A stretch of DNA of 6,137 nt. Source: Treponema sp. (lineage in GTDB: Bacteria > Spirochaetota > Spirochaetia > Treponematales > Treponemataceae). This document shows, piece after piece, positions 4,451 through 6,137 of the stretch (position 1 is its first letter; the number at the start of each line of letters is the position of its first letter). The position numbers and the translations under genes are program-made. The stretch is from assembly GCA_016293645.1 (NCBI GenBank), contig JAEDDW010000099.1, forward strand, positions 1-6,137. Reading direction: 5' to 3'. A model generated the notes under the pieces. That model ran no database searches. It saw only the letters and a list, made by a program, of their open reading frames with translations, and was not told the DNA's origin.

Positions 4451-5866
4451 TTATGTATTTCCTTTCATTTCCAGCTGAATCAAATTGTTCATCTCAACGG
4501 CATATTCCAGAGGAAGTTCTTTGCTTACAGGATTTGCAAAACCGCTAACGATCATTGCACGGGCATCCTCTTCGCTGATACCGCGGCTCATCAAATAGAA
4601 GATGGCCTTGTTTGAAATGCGTCCGATTTTAGCTTCGTGTCCAACATCGCAGTCGTCCGTCATGATGTTCATTGCAGGAACAGTGTCACTGCGGCTTTCG
4701 TTATCCAGCATCAAGCTTGAACAGTCAACGCTGGCCTTGGCATGCTTTGCGCTTTCATTTACAACGATGGCACTTCTGTAGGTACATGCACCGCCACTTT
4801 TTGAAATTGACTTTGTATTTATGACAGTGCTTGTATTCTTTCCGATGTGGACCATTTTTGCACCCGTATCAAGGTTCTGCCCAGCACCTGCAAAAGTGAT
4901 TCCGGTGAATTCACAGGTTGCATTGTCGCCCTTGAGGATTGTCATCGGATAAAGATATGAAATGTGGCTTCCAAAAGAACCGCTGACCCATTCCATGCGG
5001 CCGTTTTCTTCAACGATGGCTCGCTTGGTGTTAAGGTTGTACATGTTCTTTGACCAGTTTTCGATTGTTGAATATCTCAAGCGTGCGTTCTTCTTTACAT
5101 AAAGTTCAACACAGCCTGCGTGAAGATTTGCAACATTGTATTTAGGGGCAGAACAGCCTTCGATAAAGTGGAGGTCTGCACCTTCGTCTACGATGATGAG
5201 GGTATGTTCAAACTGACCTGCCCCCGCAGCATTAAGGCGGAAGTATGACTGAAGGGGAATCTTTACCTTTACGTTCTTTGGAACATAAACAAAAGAACCG
5301 CCCGACCAGACTGCACCGTGAAGGGCTGCAAATTTGTGGTCCGTAGGAGGAACCAGGTGCATGAAATATTCCTTAACCATTGGTCCCCATTCAGGACTCT
5401 TGAGGGCACTTTCAAAGTCCGTATAGATTACACCCTGGGCTGCAACGTCTTCCTGAACATTGTGGTAAACAACTTCACTGTCGTACTGTGCACCGACACC
5501 TGCAAGGCTCTTGCGTTCAGCTTCAGGGATACCAAGCTTTTCAAAAGTATTCTTGATGTCATCAGGAACATCTTCCCAGCTTGTAGCCATGTCTGTCTTG
5601 GCTTTAACATAAGTAACGATTTTCTGTATGTCCAGGTCACGGATGTCCGGCCCCCATTCAGGTTCGTTGATGCTGTTGAAAAGATGGAGGGACTTTAAAC
5701 GGAACTCCTTCATCCACTCTGGATCTTCCTTATCTGCACTAAGCTTTTCCACGATGGAATCATCAAGACCCGCACGGATCTTGTAGAATTCCTCATCCTT
5801 TTCTTCGTAACGGAAATCGTAGAGGCTTCTGTCTATTTCATTAACTTTTGTCTTTTCGTTTGACAT
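4451..5866 (-). CDS. sufB: Fe-S cluster assembly scaffold protein SufB
   Basis: SufB, 471 aa from the ATG, is the central scaffold of SufBC2D. Recognisable stretches are EWGPDIRDLD (70-79), GAVWSGGSFVYVPKNVKVKIPLQSYFRLNAAG (184-215), EGCSAPKYNVANLHAGCVEL (236-255) and the C-terminal HEAKIGRISNKAIFYLMSRGISEEDARAMIVSGF (410-443). Compared from memory with E. coli SufB, Arg210, Asn212 and Cys238 match Arg226, Asn228 and Cys254. Cys382 matches Cys405, the site of initial cluster assembly, and His410 and Glu411 match His433 and Glu434. E. coli Glu432 is Gly409 here. Length is normal for the family (about 465-495 aa). The ATG shares one base with the sufC stop codon (TGATG), implying translational coupling. 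A GTG at 5869 would add one residue with a 4-nt overlap and is equally possible; AAGGA lies 6-9 nt upstream of these starts. Confidence 0.96.
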   Translation of the reverse strand: MSNEKTKVNEIDRSLYDFRYEEKDEEFYKIRAGLDDSIVEKLSADKEDPEWMKEFRLKSLHLFNSINEPEWGPDIRDLDIQKIVTYVKAKTDMATSWEDVPDDIKNTFEKLGIPEAERKSLAGVGAQYDSEVVYHNVQEDVAAQGVIYTDFESALKSPEWGPMVKEYFMHLVPPTDHKFAALHGAVWSGGSFVYVPKNVKVKIPLQSYFRLNAAGAGQFEHTLIIVDEGADLHFIEGCSAPKYNVANLHAGCVELYVKKNARLRYSTIENWSKNMYNLNTKRAIVEENGRMEWVSGSFGSHISYLYPMTILKGDNATCEFTGITFAGAGQNLDTGAKMVHIGKNTSTVINTKSISKSGGACTYRSAIVVNESAKHAKASVDCSSLMLDNESRSDTVPAMNIMTDDCDVGHEAKIGRISNKAIFYLMSRGISEEDARAMIVSGFANPVSKELPLEYAVEMNNLIQLEMKGNT

Positions 5867-6137
5867 CACTTGCTTTCCTTGAGCTGATCCTGCAAATCAT
5901 CTTTGCTTACAGAATTCTTGATTGCATCCATTGCGGCCTTGGCAGCGGCGGCAAGAGCAGCCTTTCTTTCCTCGTCCTTAACTTCCTGTGGAATGAACTT
6001 GTCGAATCCGTGCTCGTTGATTTCCTGAACAAGAGAACCGTCGCCTGTATGCACAAGTTTTCCCTTGACCATAATGTGGGTTTTATCAACCTTAAGGCTT
6101 TCAAGGATTCTTGTTGAGTGGGTGATGATCAAAAGAG
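5866..6137 (-). CDS. sufC: Fe-S cluster assembly ATPase SufC, C-terminal part (cut by the window edge)
   Basis: The last 89 or so residues of SufC, the ABC-type ATPase that binds SufB and SufD. The visible part opens with LLIITHSTRILESL, which includes the switch (H-loop) histidine of ABC ATPases. It continues with DKTHIMVKGKLVHTGDGSLVQEINEHGFDKF, the usual end of SufC. The Walker A, Q-loop, signature and Walker B motifs lie beyond the right edge. About 42 residues follow GFDKF, where E. coli SufC has fewer than ten. This tail is rich in Ala, Lys, Glu and Asp and probably helical. The reading frame continues to position 6137, so the gene is truncated by the window and not broken. Its TGA overlaps the sufB start. 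The shared transcript probably begins upstream of sufC, outside the window. Confidence 0.93.
   Translation of the reverse strand, partial: LLIITHSTRILESLKVDKTHIMVKGKLVHTGDGSLVQEINEHGFDKFIPQEVKDEERKAALAAAAKAAMDAIKNSVSKDDLQDQLKESK

Noticed and set aside
5318..5698. Plus-strand open frame of 126 codons opposite sufB
   Set aside because: It is antisense to a highly conserved part of SufB, and its translation shows no coherent domain.

Overview
The window suggests a low-to-moderate GC host-associated bacterium, most likely a spirochaete of the genus Treponema. The reasons are the sufC-sufB-sufD order, the general look of the proteins and the AT-rich intergenic DNA. No rRNA or other decisive marker is present, so the taxon is an inference. 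All five genes look intact; only sufC is cut, by the right edge.

Layout from left to right. Positions 1-101 hold a cluster of short hairpin repeats. Positions 100-1062 (minus) encode a protein that joins an N-terminal three-helix SemiSWEET/PQ-loop-like membrane domain to a C-terminal SGNH/GDSL-hydrolase-like domain with degenerate catalytic blocks. A 154-bp AT-rich divergent promoter region separates it from a two-gene plus-strand operon (1217-3211). That operon encodes a CitA/DcuS-type sensor histidine kinase without a cytoplasmic PAS domain and a CitB/DcuR-type response regulator. The regulator converges on a minus-strand suf cluster: sufD (3300-4334), sufB (4451-5866) and the 3' end of sufC (5866-6137). 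Transcription of that cluster runs sufC-sufB-sufD and enters from beyond the right edge. No stretch without a gene exceeds 300 bases.

Functionally there are two blocks. SufB, SufC and SufD form the SufBCD scaffold ATPase that assembles Fe-S clusters; sufS and sufU/sufE do not follow sufD here. The kinase keeps the Arg-x-x-His and later Arg positions that bind carboxylates in DcuS/CitA-type sensors, so a small-carboxylate signal is plausible. The natural candidate target of the regulator is the divergent PQ-loop/SGNH gene, which is not a typical target for this regulator family.

The clearest unexplained structure is a family of about 30-bp hairpins in the intergenic gaps: one partial copy at the left edge and complete copies at 25-52, 72-101, 3223-3251, 4352-4381 and 4388-4432. 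They share a loop of the form TTCGAC...CTCA and a stem of 4 bp, an irregularity, then 3 bp. Stem bases differ between copies but mostly stay complementary, which points to a REP-like element kept for its structure. One copy ends on the stop codon of the PQ-loop gene and may act as its terminator. Two lie back to back between sufB and sufD.
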